Below are positions 19,048-27,244 of a stretch of 64,000 nt of DNA, in pieces (the stretch's first letter is position 1; each line of letters starts with the position of its first letter). The notes under the pieces are model-generated. The model ran no database searches. It saw nothing but the letters and a program-made list of their open reading frames with translations, and had not been told where the DNA came from. The stretch spans positions 186,001-250,000 of the forward strand of contig JAHPZH010000007.1 of the NCBI GenBank assembly GCA_019058315.1, in the 5' to 3' direction. The position numbers and the translations under genes were made by a program. The DNA comes from Candidatus Helarchaeota archaeon. GTDB taxonomy: Archaea; Asgardarchaeota; Lokiarchaeia; Helarchaeales; RDOG01.

Positions 19048-19782
19048 CTACCACATCGAACTTGCTATTTCTAAATGTTTTTTACCATTTTTTAATACGG
19101 GATTCATATGACCAGGCAATAAAATCTCAACATCTTCTAAATCCGCCAATTTTTTCAAAGATTTTTGTAATAATTCTGCACTGCCGCCAATAAAATCAAC
19201 TCGACCAAAACTCCCATGTGTAAATACGGTATCACCAGTGAATAAAATTTTCTTTTGTTTATCATGCAGGCATATTCCGCCTGGTGTATGTCCTGGTGTG
19301 TGAATTACTTTAAGGGATAAACTACCCCATTTTATTATATCATCTTCTTTAAGCTTAATATCCACTTTGGTTGGTTCTGGATTAATCCCAAATACTTTTG
19401 CAATGGGTTCTATAACCGACTGGAGAGGTCCTGTGAACATATTAGCCATAGGATTAATATATCTATTATCACCTGCTTCTATTACTTTAGCTTCTATTTC
19501 ATGTGCGTATACCTTTATGTCAGGAAATTTCTTTTTGAATTGGTATAAACCCAATATATGATCAATATGGTAATGTGTTTGTAAAATCGCTTGAATTTCA
19601 TCTGTACCATATTGGTTCTTAATAAGGCTTAAAATGCGATTTGTAGCCATTCCATTTCCTGAATCTATCAACATCAAATTACCAGCCGTTCCAATAACAT
19701 ATAAATTAGAATCTAACATCGAACCTTCTGGAATGATAGCGATATCTTCAGTTATCATATGAATGGTCTTACGTTGAAACAT
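19048..19782 (-). CDS. Metallo-beta-lactamase-fold hydrolase
   Basis: 244 aa MBL-fold protein with the signature THYHIDH (about 66-72), the metal ligand His in HTPGHTPGGICLHD, GDTVF (about 179-183) and LLPGHMNP near the C-terminus. This is the glyoxalase II / hydroxyacylglutathione-hydrolase-like branch; the substrate is unknown. It lies upstream of and in the same direction as the winged-helix ferredoxin gene, with a 126-nt gap. Confidence 0.88.
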   Translation of the reverse strand: MFQRKTIHMITEDIAIIPEGSMLDSNLYVIGTAGNLMLIDSGNGMATNRILSLIKNQYGTDEIQAILQTHYHIDHILGLYQFKKKFPDIKVYAHEIEAKVIEAGDNRYINPMANMFTGPLQSVIEPIAKVFGINPEPTKVDIKLKEDDIIKWGSLSLKVIHTPGHTPGGICLHDKQKKILFTGDTVFTHGSFGRVDFIGGSAELLQKSLKKLADLEDVEILLPGHMNPVLKNGKKHLEIASSMW

Positions 19783-19823
19783 ATAAATTCCATTAAAAAA
19801 AGTTTAAAATAAAATAAATGCCC

Positions 19824-20276
19824 TTATTTAACTAAATAGGCTGTTACAACCCCGTATCGGTCTTTGGTAGCTCTGACCTTAACATTTCGGGGAGGTTTTT
19901 GAATCCCTCTACTCCAAATAAATTCATTTAATTCAGGTTCAATCCTGAGAATATCAGGTTTGAAATGGCGCATTAAGAATTCTTTAACCAGAGTAATTGC
20001 CCTTTTTGCTCTTTTATATCTTTTAGCAATTTTGGTACGTCCTAAAGGAATTGTATAGAAACGTTCTTCTAAAATCTCTTCTTCTTCTTCCACTTTTTTT
20101 AAGGGTAAAATTTTTGGAATTTTTTCCTCTTCGGGTGTAATAATTTCTTCTTCGACTAATTGGTCTTTTTCTTCCTCGATAGATTTTAAATCTTCTTGGA
20201 TCTCACTAATTTTTTCTTCACCTTCGATATCTTCTTCCTCTTCGACATCGTCATCCTTAGTTTTTTTCTTACTCAA
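19824..20276 (-). CDS. rpl31e: Ribosomal protein L31e with long acidic N-terminal extension
   Basis: The C-terminal 80 residues (71-150) are a clear L31e domain (ERFYTIPLGRTK, RYKRAKRAITLVKEFLMRHF, VRATKDRYGVVTAYLVK). The first 70 residues are a Glu/Lys-rich extension with proline breaks (ITPEEEKIPKILPLKK). Archaeal L31e is usually about 80-100 aa. The TTG at 20276 is chosen because AAGGTG precedes it by 7 nt; the longer frame to 20330 would add a hydrophobic stretch with no site. It is separated from L39e by an oppositely oriented gene. Confidence 0.9.
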   Translation of the reverse strand: MSKKKTKDDDVEEEEDIEGEEKISEIQEDLKSIEEEKDQLVEEEIITPEEEKIPKILPLKKVEEEEEILEERFYTIPLGRTKIAKRYKRAKRAITLVKEFLMRHFKPDILRIEPELNEFIWSRGIQKPPRNVKVRATKDRYGVVTAYLVK

Positions 20277-20420
20277 TTTCAACACCTTAAGAATTAAAAA
20301 ATAGTAATCTAATAATAATAATAATTTCAATCATGCAATTTTAATTTCATTGAAAAAGATAAAAAGTTCAATAAAAATATTTACTTTCTCTTCTTAATTA
20401 AAAATAGGAGTGAAAAAAAA

Positions 20421-21959
20421 TTGCCTCGTAGTAAAAAATCTACCAGTACAACTACAAAAAAAGCTAAAATTAAAAAAGATGATAAAGAGGAAGAAGAACT
20501 TCTATCAACGGAATCCCCAGAATCAGAAGAAGAATTATTATTGGGAACTGAAGAGTCTACAGAAACAGAAGGTGAATTATTATTAGGCGGGTCAGATTTA
20601 TTAATGGATACTAGTGATAAAGGAATTTTATTAAAAGGTATCTCAGAAAAGGACTTAACCGAACAATCTGGTTTATTATTTGGGACTGAGAAAAAACTCG
20701 AAAGTGAAGATGGGGAGTTATTATTAGGTGAAATAACTGAAGAAGAAGAAGGTGATGAACTTCTAACAAGTACTCACTTGACAGCTCCAATTGAACAATT
20801 ACCTGAAACCAAAGAAGCCGAAACAATAACAGGGCGTAAACCCGAAGAAATCCTTGTAGCTTTCGATGGGAATCTAAACGAAAGGGGAAAAATATCAGAA
20901 TCATTTCTTGATCTAAAGAATTTTTTAGAGAGTAATAATGTTAAATGCTCTAACTATACTGACGTCTTTAAACTGATAAATCTGGCTAAATATGACTGTT
21001 TGGTTTTTGCATGTCCTGATGCTTCTCGTATGAATAAATTTGAGATTAATGAGCTTAAGCGCTTTGTAGAAAGCGGGGGAAGTTTACTCTTATTGAGTCA
21101 TGCAGGAGGAGATCGTGGCAGAGCAACTAATTTAAATGAACTATCTCAAAATTTTGGAATTCAATTTATTAATGATCAAGTTTTTGATGAAGTACATAAC
21201 ATAGGATTAAATAGTCTTCCAATAATTGACGATTTTGCCGACCATCCTATCTTAAAAAATATTAAAAATTTTTGCTATCGCGCTGGATGTAGTATAGAGG
21301 TTACTGGAAATACAAAAATAATAGCTGATGCTGATGCTATCGCAGAACCTACAAATGCTGGATGTTGTGCTGCCGCAACTATAAAAATGGGAAGGGTAGT
21401 TGCTCTAGGCTCGTATGAGATGTTTAGAAATCAAATGCCAGGTGGAATAATATACGAGACCCACACACTTCTATTTTTAAATATAATTGATTGGCTAACA
21501 GAAAAAAAAGATGAGACCCGACTTGTTCAAAGCCTTGAAAGGTTTGGTTTAGCAATAAAAAGACATCTAGACAAGTTAAAAATTGGTAAAGCCATTAGAA
21601 AAGAAACTAAAAAATCTACCTTTAAATTACCAGTCCTCACAGCAAAACCCACTGGTGATATTGTTGATATGGATGGCATGATTTTTGCTTTTAAAGAACT
21701 GGGAGGAAATTTCGAAAATCTACAAGAAGAAGTTCAAAATAACTTAAAAGAAATGAATTCAATTGTTAAAGGAATTAGTATGGGAACTGTGAGGGAAATA
21801 GAAAAATTAAAAGAGGAAATTAAAAATTTAAGAGAAGATAGAAAAGATACCGAAGAAGCCATGAACACTTTCTTTATGGAAATGGGAAAAGAAGTTGAAA
21901 CATTAAATAAAAAAGTTGATAAGGTAATTAAAATTTTAAGTGGGAAGAAAAAAACCTAA
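20421..21959 (+). CDS. IFT52/GldG-like domain protein with acidic ELLLG repeats and coiled coil
   Basis: 512 aa in three parts. Residues 1-130 are low-complexity acidic with recurring E-L-L motifs (EELLST 25-30, EELLLG 37-42, GELLLG 51-56, GELLLG 98-103, DELLTS 112-117). Residues about 138-365 match the general plan of the IFT52/GldG/DUF4350 fold: ILVAFDG, DCLVFACPDA, RFVESGGSLLLLSHAGGD, DDFADHPILKNI, GRVVALGSYEMF. Residues about 430-512 are coiled coil. The TTG start is supported by AGGAGTG. In eukaryotes IFT52 is a ciliary transport scaffold; here only the domain resemblance is claimed. It sits inside a ribosomal protein cluster on the opposite strand. Confidence 0.75.
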   Translation: MPRSKKSTSTTTKKAKIKKDDKEEEELLSTESPESEEELLLGTEESTETEGELLLGGSDLLMDTSDKGILLKGISEKDLTEQSGLLFGTEKKLESEDGELLLGEITEEEEGDELLTSTHLTAPIEQLPETKEAETITGRKPEEILVAFDGNLNERGKISESFLDLKNFLESNNVKCSNYTDVFKLINLAKYDCLVFACPDASRMNKFEINELKRFVESGGSLLLLSHAGGDRGRATNLNELSQNFGIQFINDQVFDEVHNIGLNSLPIIDDFADHPILKNIKNFCYRAGCSIEVTGNTKIIADADAIAEPTNAGCCAAATIKMGRVVALGSYEMFRNQMPGGIIYETHTLLFLNIIDWLTEKKDETRLVQSLERFGLAIKRHLDKLKIGKAIRKETKKSTFKLPVLTAKPTGDIVDMDGMIFAFKELGGNFENLQEEVQNNLKEMNSIVKGISMGTVREIEKLKEEIKNLREDRKDTEEAMNTFFMEMGKEVETLNKKVDKVIKILSGKKKT

Positions 21960-22017
21960 TCTGTAAATGGAGTAATGAAATAATTAATTTTTATTATTTA
22001 GAATTAAAATGCATTTT

Positions 22018-22176
22018 TTATGGTTTAATTCTTTGAGTTCTCCATCTTCTATTTCTTTTCGGATGGGTGCGAACTTTACCTCGAGTTCTGACAATAATCC
22101 ATGCAGGTACAGATTTTTTTTGTTTCTCTGCTTTTATTAATCTTAGTTTCTTACCAATGGGTTTATTTCGTGCCAT
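22018..22176 (-). CDS. rpl39e: Ribosomal protein L39e
   Basis: 52-aa, strongly basic protein read from ATG 22174-22176 to TAA 22018-22020. It starts MARNKPIGKKLRLIKAEKQK, has AWIIVRTRG in the middle and ends with RRWRTQRIKP, the standard L39e length and pattern. It lies 10 nt downstream of the PDCD5 gene in the usual archaeal order. Confidence 0.95.
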   Translation of the reverse strand: MARNKPIGKKLRLIKAEKQKKSVPAWIIVRTRGKVRTHPKRNRRWRTQRIKP

Positions 22177-22186
22177 AATATTCAAC

Positions 22187-22522
22187 TTAAATACGTCTTA
22201 TTTTAGGTTCTCTCTTCCCCTTTTGTGCTTTATCAAGAATTTGTTTAAGTACTTCATCAGATATAGGAATTTGATAGCCGGCTCTTGCTAATTGACCCGT
22301 TTGTGCGAGTTGAATTAATTGAACTTCAATAGCTTGAACAAAGTCAGGTCTTACCATTCTTAAATTCGCAAGACGTCCCCTAGCTTTGGGGGAGAGAATT
22401 TTTCTTAAAATAGCATCTTTTTGAGCCTCAAACTCTTTTTCCATTTGTTCCTTCTTTTGGGCTTCTGCTTGCATTTCAAGCATCTTACGCCTTCTAATCT
22501 GTTCTAATTCCTCATCAGACAT
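22187..22522 (-). CDS. DNA-binding protein of the PDCD5/TFAR19 family
   Basis: 111 aa with an N-terminal charged helix (LEQIRRRKMLEMQAEAQKKE) and the conserved core ILSPKARGRLANLRMVRP, followed by IEVQLIQLAQTGQ and ISDEVLKQIL. This is the archaeal homologue of human PDCD5. It lies between S19e and L39e as in many archaea. The gap to S19e is 39 nt. The molecular role is not settled: DNA binding and a chaperonin-linked role have been suggested for the family. Confidence 0.94.
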   Translation of the reverse strand: MSDEELEQIRRRKMLEMQAEAQKKEQMEKEFEAQKDAILRKILSPKARGRLANLRMVRPDFVQAIEVQLIQLAQTGQLARAGYQIPISDEVLKQILDKAQKGKREPKIRRI

Positions 22523-22561
22523 TTTTTAACACACAAATTTCTATAATATCTACAATATTAA

Positions 22562-23017
22562 TTAATATTTGACAAGACCAGGAATTTCACTTTTTTGTAA
22601 TTTCATTTTAATCTTAAGTGCTGTTCGATCTAATAAAGATTGTCCCTCTGAAGTTAATTTTCTGCCTTTTTTTTCAATAATCTCTACTAGTCCGGCGCTT
22701 TCTAATTGTTTTAAAGCATTTCGTACGATCGATCCAGATCCCTTCATAAATATATTGGGTTTAGGGCCTCTTCTCATTCTTCCTCCATATAAATTTCGTA
22801 ATTTACTAATGCCCATAGGTTTAATATATAATTTACGTAGGATGGAAGCACATCTAATATACCACCAATCTTCTACTTGGGGAGGATTTTCTCTATGTAC
22901 TCCCGCTTTTACTGCAGAAATCCAATCTAATTCAGTAACTTGTTCATAATCATTTTTTAGAATTTCTGCTACTTCTTCTATTAAATCAGCCGCTGGAACA
23001 TCATAAATTGTTGTCAA
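22562..23017 (-). CDS. rps19e: Ribosomal protein S19e
   Basis: 151 aa, standard length. It has YDVPAADLIEEVAEILKND, the conserved DWWYIRCASILRKLYI, the GISKLRNLYGGRMRRGPKPN loop and GSGSIVRNALKQLESAGLVE. First gene of the S19e-PDCD5-L39e unit. ATG is at 23017, with nearly 500 nt to the next confident gene upstream. Confidence 0.96.
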   Translation of the reverse strand: MTTIYDVPAADLIEEVAEILKNDYEQVTELDWISAVKAGVHRENPPQVEDWWYIRCASILRKLYIKPMGISKLRNLYGGRMRRGPKPNIFMKGSGSIVRNALKQLESAGLVEIIEKKGRKLTSEGQSLLDRTALKIKMKLQKSEIPGLVKY

Positions 23018-23179
23018 AATATCAAACCTAAAGTTATGTATTTCTAATATATAATGATAAAAAAATAAATATTAATTTTAAAAAATTTGTTACAACTTTT
23101 TTTTTAGATTAATTTTATTATTTATCTCATACAGCGAATCAAATTATATAATTGTAACGTTATTTTAATTTTGATTCTT

Positions 23180-23353
23180 ATGTTTTATAACGTTAAAATA
23201 AAAAAATGGGAGCAGGACCATAACTATTATGCTAAAATTTGTGTATATGATACAAATGATGAAATCGAATATCTCATTAAATCAAACTCCAAAAATGATT
23301 TTAATAAAAAAATCTACCAAATATTGAAAAATAGTCTTACCATGAAAAATTAG
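23180..23353 (+). CDS. Possible small protein
   Basis: A 57-codon frame (MFYNVKIKKWEQDHNYY...) in the otherwise empty 494-nt interval between rps19e and the PhoU-like gene. The alternating polar/hydrophobic pattern and charged composition look protein-like, but there is no ribosome-binding site and the interval is very AT-rich. The rest of the interval shows only homopolymer tracts and no RNA gene. Confidence 0.35.
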   Translation: MFYNVKIKKWEQDHNYYAKICVYDTNDEIEYLIKSNSKNDFNKKIYQILKNSLTMKN

Positions 23354-23520
23354 TAATCTAAACCGCTTTTTGTTCCTTTTTTTATCTTTTCTTTCCTTGT
23401 TGCTTGAAATTGTTTTTCTAGTAAATAAAACATAAATAGTAAAAAAACATAAAAAATTCATAATAAAACATAAAAATATCACTAATTTTTTCAACTATTT
23501 CTTAATAAGGGTTGATTGTT

Positions 23521-24528
23521 TTGAGTAATAAAATCAGTGAAACTCGTAAATTGGTGAAATGGGGAAGTTCTAAAACATTGATAATGTCATTACCACGTAA
23601 TTGGACTAAAAAACATAATTTAAGTGAAAAAAATGAAGTTCAAGTATTCGAAAATTCTGATGGATCTTTATTAATTATGCCATTTCTTATGGGCGATTCG
23701 CAAAGCAAACTCGTTACAACTATTGGTGCAGATAAATATCCTGATATCTCAACACTTTCATATATAATTCAAACTGCATATCTTGATGGTAATGATGTTA
23801 TCCGAATAGAAACTAAAGCTCCTTTTTCCCAAGATAAATATATGAGAATTTCACAATTAGTCTCCAACTTATTAGGGTTTGAAATACTCTCTAAAACTCC
23901 CAATGTAATCATTATAAAGGATATTATGGATTTAAAAAACCAAAGTCTAAATGAACTTATTAAAATGGTAAGTAGAAATGTTTTAGAATTAATGGAGAAT
24001 CTGATTTATTCAATTGAACATAACGATAACTCAATAATAGATGCAATAATAAGTTCAAAAGATCATATACAAAAATATTATCTGCGTGTGCACCGTCAAT
24101 TAAGAAAAGGACTTATTCAACCCAGTATTTTAATGAAAATGGACATAAATTCTCAAGATGCTGTAGATTTCGCTTTTTTCATTGTGCATATTAATGATAT
24201 TGCGGGTTATTTAACTAGCATGGGTAAAGCAATGATGAAATCTCCTAGTTCTAAACATATTGAATTAACTCTAATTGTTCTTAAAGAAACCTATGATTTA
24301 TTAAAGTCCGGTGTAGTCTCTTTTCTCTTCAGAAAGACTACAGATGCAATTGAAGTTCTAGATAAAGCAGAATCTATTAAAACGCATAAAAGAGAAGTTG
24401 AAAATCAACTAGATTCTATCACTTCGGATGAACCCGCAACATCCTCCCAGATCATTCTGGATAACTCAGAAAAAATTATAGAATTTTCTAGATTAATTGC
24501 TTTGGCTGCTTTAAGGCGAGCTTTATAA
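23521..24528 (+). CDS. AbrB/SpoVT-PhoU-type regulator
   Basis: About 335 aa. Residues 1-50 are an AbrB/SpoVT swapped-hairpin DNA-binding domain (TRKLVKWGSSKTLIMSLPRN, LSEKNEVQVFENSDGSLLIM). The rest is an all-helical PhoU-like region with two repeats. This architecture is common in archaea and is usually annotated as a phosphate-uptake regulator. No phosphate transporter is nearby, so the target is unknown. TTG 23521 is taken as start, with GGTTGATT upstream; an in-frame TTG at 23512 is an alternative. Confidence 0.82.
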   Translation: MSNKISETRKLVKWGSSKTLIMSLPRNWTKKHNLSEKNEVQVFENSDGSLLIMPFLMGDSQSKLVTTIGADKYPDISTLSYIIQTAYLDGNDVIRIETKAPFSQDKYMRISQLVSNLLGFEILSKTPNVIIIKDIMDLKNQSLNELIKMVSRNVLELMENLIYSIEHNDNSIIDAIISSKDHIQKYYLRVHRQLRKGLIQPSILMKMDINSQDAVDFAFFIVHINDIAGYLTSMGKAMMKSPSSKHIELTLIVLKETYDLLKSGVVSFLFRKTTDAIEVLDKAESIKTHKREVENQLDSITSDEPATSSQIILDNSEKIIEFSRLIALAALRRAL

Positions 24529-24583
24529 AATCATAATCGGATATATGTATATAATCTCGTATTTTATATTAGGAGAATGATAC

Positions 24584-26071
24584 TTGCATTTTGGCTTAGT
24601 AGGAATAGCATTTTTATTCAAACTTAAATTTAAGAAAGTTTCAATAGGTCTGATAATCTTATTTTTATTTATACCGGAATTTATTTATTTAATTCTATTA
24701 GTTCTTGAGGGGTATTATCTTTCCCAATTTCCACCTATAATTTCACCATCACCTGCTTATTGGAGTCATAGTATTGTTACCAATGGAGTTATATCAGCTA
24801 TAGCCATAGCAATTACACTTATTAATAAATACGATAAATCTAATTTAATCCTTGGAATTTTGCCAATTGTAAATATATTATCCAATACTTATTCAATTTT
24901 TTATTCGGTTTATTATTTTTATCCCCTCATAGCAAATATTAACACAGAATTTATTAAAGTCCACATAGAATATGCAAATTATTTGAAATCTGCATGGGGG
25001 AAATATACAGCGTCTGCGATAATTTTCTGGCCTTGGGAAACTATTTATTGGAGCATTGATCTCATTACTTTACTTCTTTGTATAATAATCAGTATGTGGA
25101 GAATTGTAAAAAGTGAATTCGAAGAAAAAATTATTTTAAAAACAGATGATGGGGCAATAATTCCACCTGATTATTCATTAATTCGTAATTATCCACGAAT
25201 TGAAGAAATATCTATCGATGAGACTAGGATTTTTACTCAGGAAGAATGGGAAAAAACAACAAAAGCAATCAGAGATCAAATTAGCAATTATAGAATTATT
25301 AAAGGAGAAAAAATGAATTTTGAATATAAATATCCAGATTTTGGAGGAGATATTTCAAAATTTGAGAAACCAAAACTTATCAGTTATGAAAAAAAAATAA
25401 AAAATATATATTATCAACTTAATTATGACGAAAATTTCGATGATAAAGAGTTATTTGTTCATAGACTTAAAATTCCTCTAATTAAAAACGGAAAATTGTT
25501 CTTAATCCAAGTAAGAAAATATGATCAAGTATTACGAAGAGAATTGTTATATCTCTCTAAAGAAGGGATTCCTGTTTTTTTAAACCGAGGTAAAGATTTC
25601 TTTCTGGAGTTTGACTATACAAAATTCAATTATATTATAAAATTTGAGAATTTAGGACTAAATAGTATTATTGAATTTAATTACGACGAAAAAAGTGAAA
25701 CAACGAAGCAAAGAATAAATACACAACTTATTAACATCGTTAAATTATTCATTATACTTTTTGGATGTTTTAGAGAACGTATTTTATATTCCAGAGAGGA
25801 AATTGAACGTTGGAAAGTTTATGATTATAAAAATCCAGATCGAGATTATAAAATTGATATGTTACCCATTAATCTAATTGAAGTGTATAAACTTAAAAAA
25901 TCATTAGGAATTAATTTTTGGACATGGGCCGATTATTATTCAAAATGGGCATTATTTTTATATCAATTTCAACTTTTTGAAGATGGTTTCCATCCTAAAA
26001 TATTTAGACTTTATAGAATACCGGTATATACTGGGGCAACTTCTATGGATGAAAAATTACTCCAAATCTAA
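24584..26071 (+). CDS. Membrane-anchored protein of unknown function
   Basis: 495 aa. The N-terminal 180 residues contain four or five hydrophobic helices, including one at about 17-40 and one at about 155-173. The remaining 310 residues are soluble and charged, with no recognised motif. The TTG start is preceded by AGGAGAATGATAC. An ATG at 24577 in that sequence is out of frame and stops after 16 codons. It lies 55 nt behind the PhoU-like gene and overlaps the convergent Fe-S gene by 15 nt. Confidence 0.65.
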   Translation: MHFGLVGIAFLFKLKFKKVSIGLIILFLFIPEFIYLILLVLEGYYLSQFPPIISPSPAYWSHSIVTNGVISAIAIAITLINKYDKSNLILGILPIVNILSNTYSIFYSVYYFYPLIANINTEFIKVHIEYANYLKSAWGKYTASAIIFWPWETIYWSIDLITLLLCIIISMWRIVKSEFEEKIILKTDDGAIIPPDYSLIRNYPRIEEISIDETRIFTQEEWEKTTKAIRDQISNYRIIKGEKMNFEYKYPDFGGDISKFEKPKLISYEKKIKNIYYQLNYDENFDDKELFVHRLKIPLIKNGKLFLIQVRKYDQVLRRELLYLSKEGIPVFLNRGKDFFLEFDYTKFNYIIKFENLGLNSIIEFNYDEKSETTKQRINTQLINIVKLFIILFGCFRERILYSREEIERWKVYDYKNPDRDYKIDMLPINLIEVYKLKKSLGINFWTWADYYSKWALFLYQFQLFEDGFHPKIFRLYRIPVYTGATSMDEKLLQI

Positions 26072-27241
26072 TGCTTTTATTAACAATTCATGTAAATCTA
26101 AAATTTCAATATCTTCCCCTGATATTTCTAAAGCATCTATTAAATTTTGGTAACAAGCGGGACAACATGTTAATATCATATCAATATCATTTTCAAGAAA
26201 ATCCTTAAGTTTCTTAGATCCTACTCCTAGTGAAATCTGATTATCTGTTACTTTTGCAAGCCCTCCTCCTCCACAACATAAAGAATCTTTCCTATTTTCT
26301 TTTAATTCTTTGAAAATAATTCCCGGTATCTTTTTTATTATGGTCCGGGGCTCTTCATAAATTTTACAATGTCTCCCTAACTCGCATGGGTCTTGATATC
26401 CAACTTTCTTTTTTATTTCTTTATTAAATTTGATTTTTCCTTCCTTTATCAATTTTTTAATGAATTCAGTTGAATGATATAGTTCGAAAGGTAATTCTTT
26501 ACCATATAAATCTGGATAAACATGTTTCCATACGCGATAGCAACCTGGGCAAGTAAAAATAATTTTTTTCACGCCAAATTCTAACATTTTTTCAATATTA
26601 TGAATTGCAAATTCTCTGGCGGTTTCAGAGTCATCACCAACGAGATAAAATGGGCTTCCACAACACCATTCCTCTTCCCCCAGAATAGTATAATCGATTT
26701 TTAAATTTTCTAATAATAAAACTACTGCTTCAGGAATTCCAAAAAGAGAACCACGAAATGAACCTTGACATCCAACAAAGAAAGCAACTTCAGCTTTTTT
26801 TAAAATTCTATCCTCAATAATATCCTCAACATTCATTTCTGTCCATAATAAACGATCTTCTTGATCCAAACCGTAAATATTTTTATTTTTTTCAAGTATT
26901 TCGTGTAATTTCGAAAGTTCAATAGGAACTGCGTTTTGATCTAGTAGATCCTTCCTTGAAGCTTGTATTATTTTTGTAGTATCTACTCCACTTGGACAAA
27001 TTTCAACACAGCGGTTGCATATTAAACAATTAAAGATATCTTGAACCATCTTTTTGCTTGGTTTTAATTTATTTTGTTGTAAACCATATGACATTAAGAT
27101 GCGACCACGAGGTCCTGTAGTTTCCCACGTTGGTCCATCTTCACCCCATGCATCATTTAAAGTAGGACAAATTGATCTACAAGTTCCACAACGAGCACAT
27201 TTTAAAATATCAATTTTTAAATCTTTTAATTTACTTGCCAC
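26057..27241 (-). CDS. CCG-domain Fe-S oxidoreductase subunit (GlcF/HdrD-like)
   Basis: 394 aa. The N-terminal ferredoxin has CARCGTCRSICP (about 15-26) and CLICNRCVEICPSG (about 72-85). Two C-terminal CCG domains follow (EEWCCGSPF, FTCPGCYRVW, DPCELGRH; then LCCGGGGLAK, LTCCPACYQN), the signature of HdrD/GlpC/GlcF-type electron-transfer subunits. The GTG start has GAGG eight bases upstream and begins 3 nt after the FAD gene stop. It would accept electrons from the FAD partner and pass them to an unknown carrier. Confidence 0.92.
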   Translation of the reverse strand: MASKLKDLKIDILKCARCGTCRSICPTLNDAWGEDGPTWETTGPRGRILMSYGLQQNKLKPSKKMVQDIFNCLICNRCVEICPSGVDTTKIIQASRKDLLDQNAVPIELSKLHEILEKNKNIYGLDQEDRLLWTEMNVEDIIEDRILKKAEVAFFVGCQGSFRGSLFGIPEAVVLLLENLKIDYTILGEEEWCCGSPFYLVGDDSETAREFAIHNIEKMLEFGVKKIIFTCPGCYRVWKHVYPDLYGKELPFELYHSTEFIKKLIKEGKIKFNKEIKKKVGYQDPCELGRHCKIYEEPRTIIKKIPGIIFKELKENRKDSLCCGGGGLAKVTDNQISLGVGSKKLKDFLENDIDMILTCCPACYQNLIDALEISGEDIEILDLHELLIKALDLE

Positions 27242-27244
27242 GAA

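Noticed and set aside
23282..23494. Reverse frame of 70 codons with a signal-like hydrophobic start.
   Set aside because: No ribosome site, homopolymer-rich, and antisense to another weak frame.
24577..24627. ATG with a good AGGAGA site just before the 495-aa membrane protein.
   Set aside because: It stops after 16 codons; the TTG seven bases further opens the long frame, so the site more likely serves that start.
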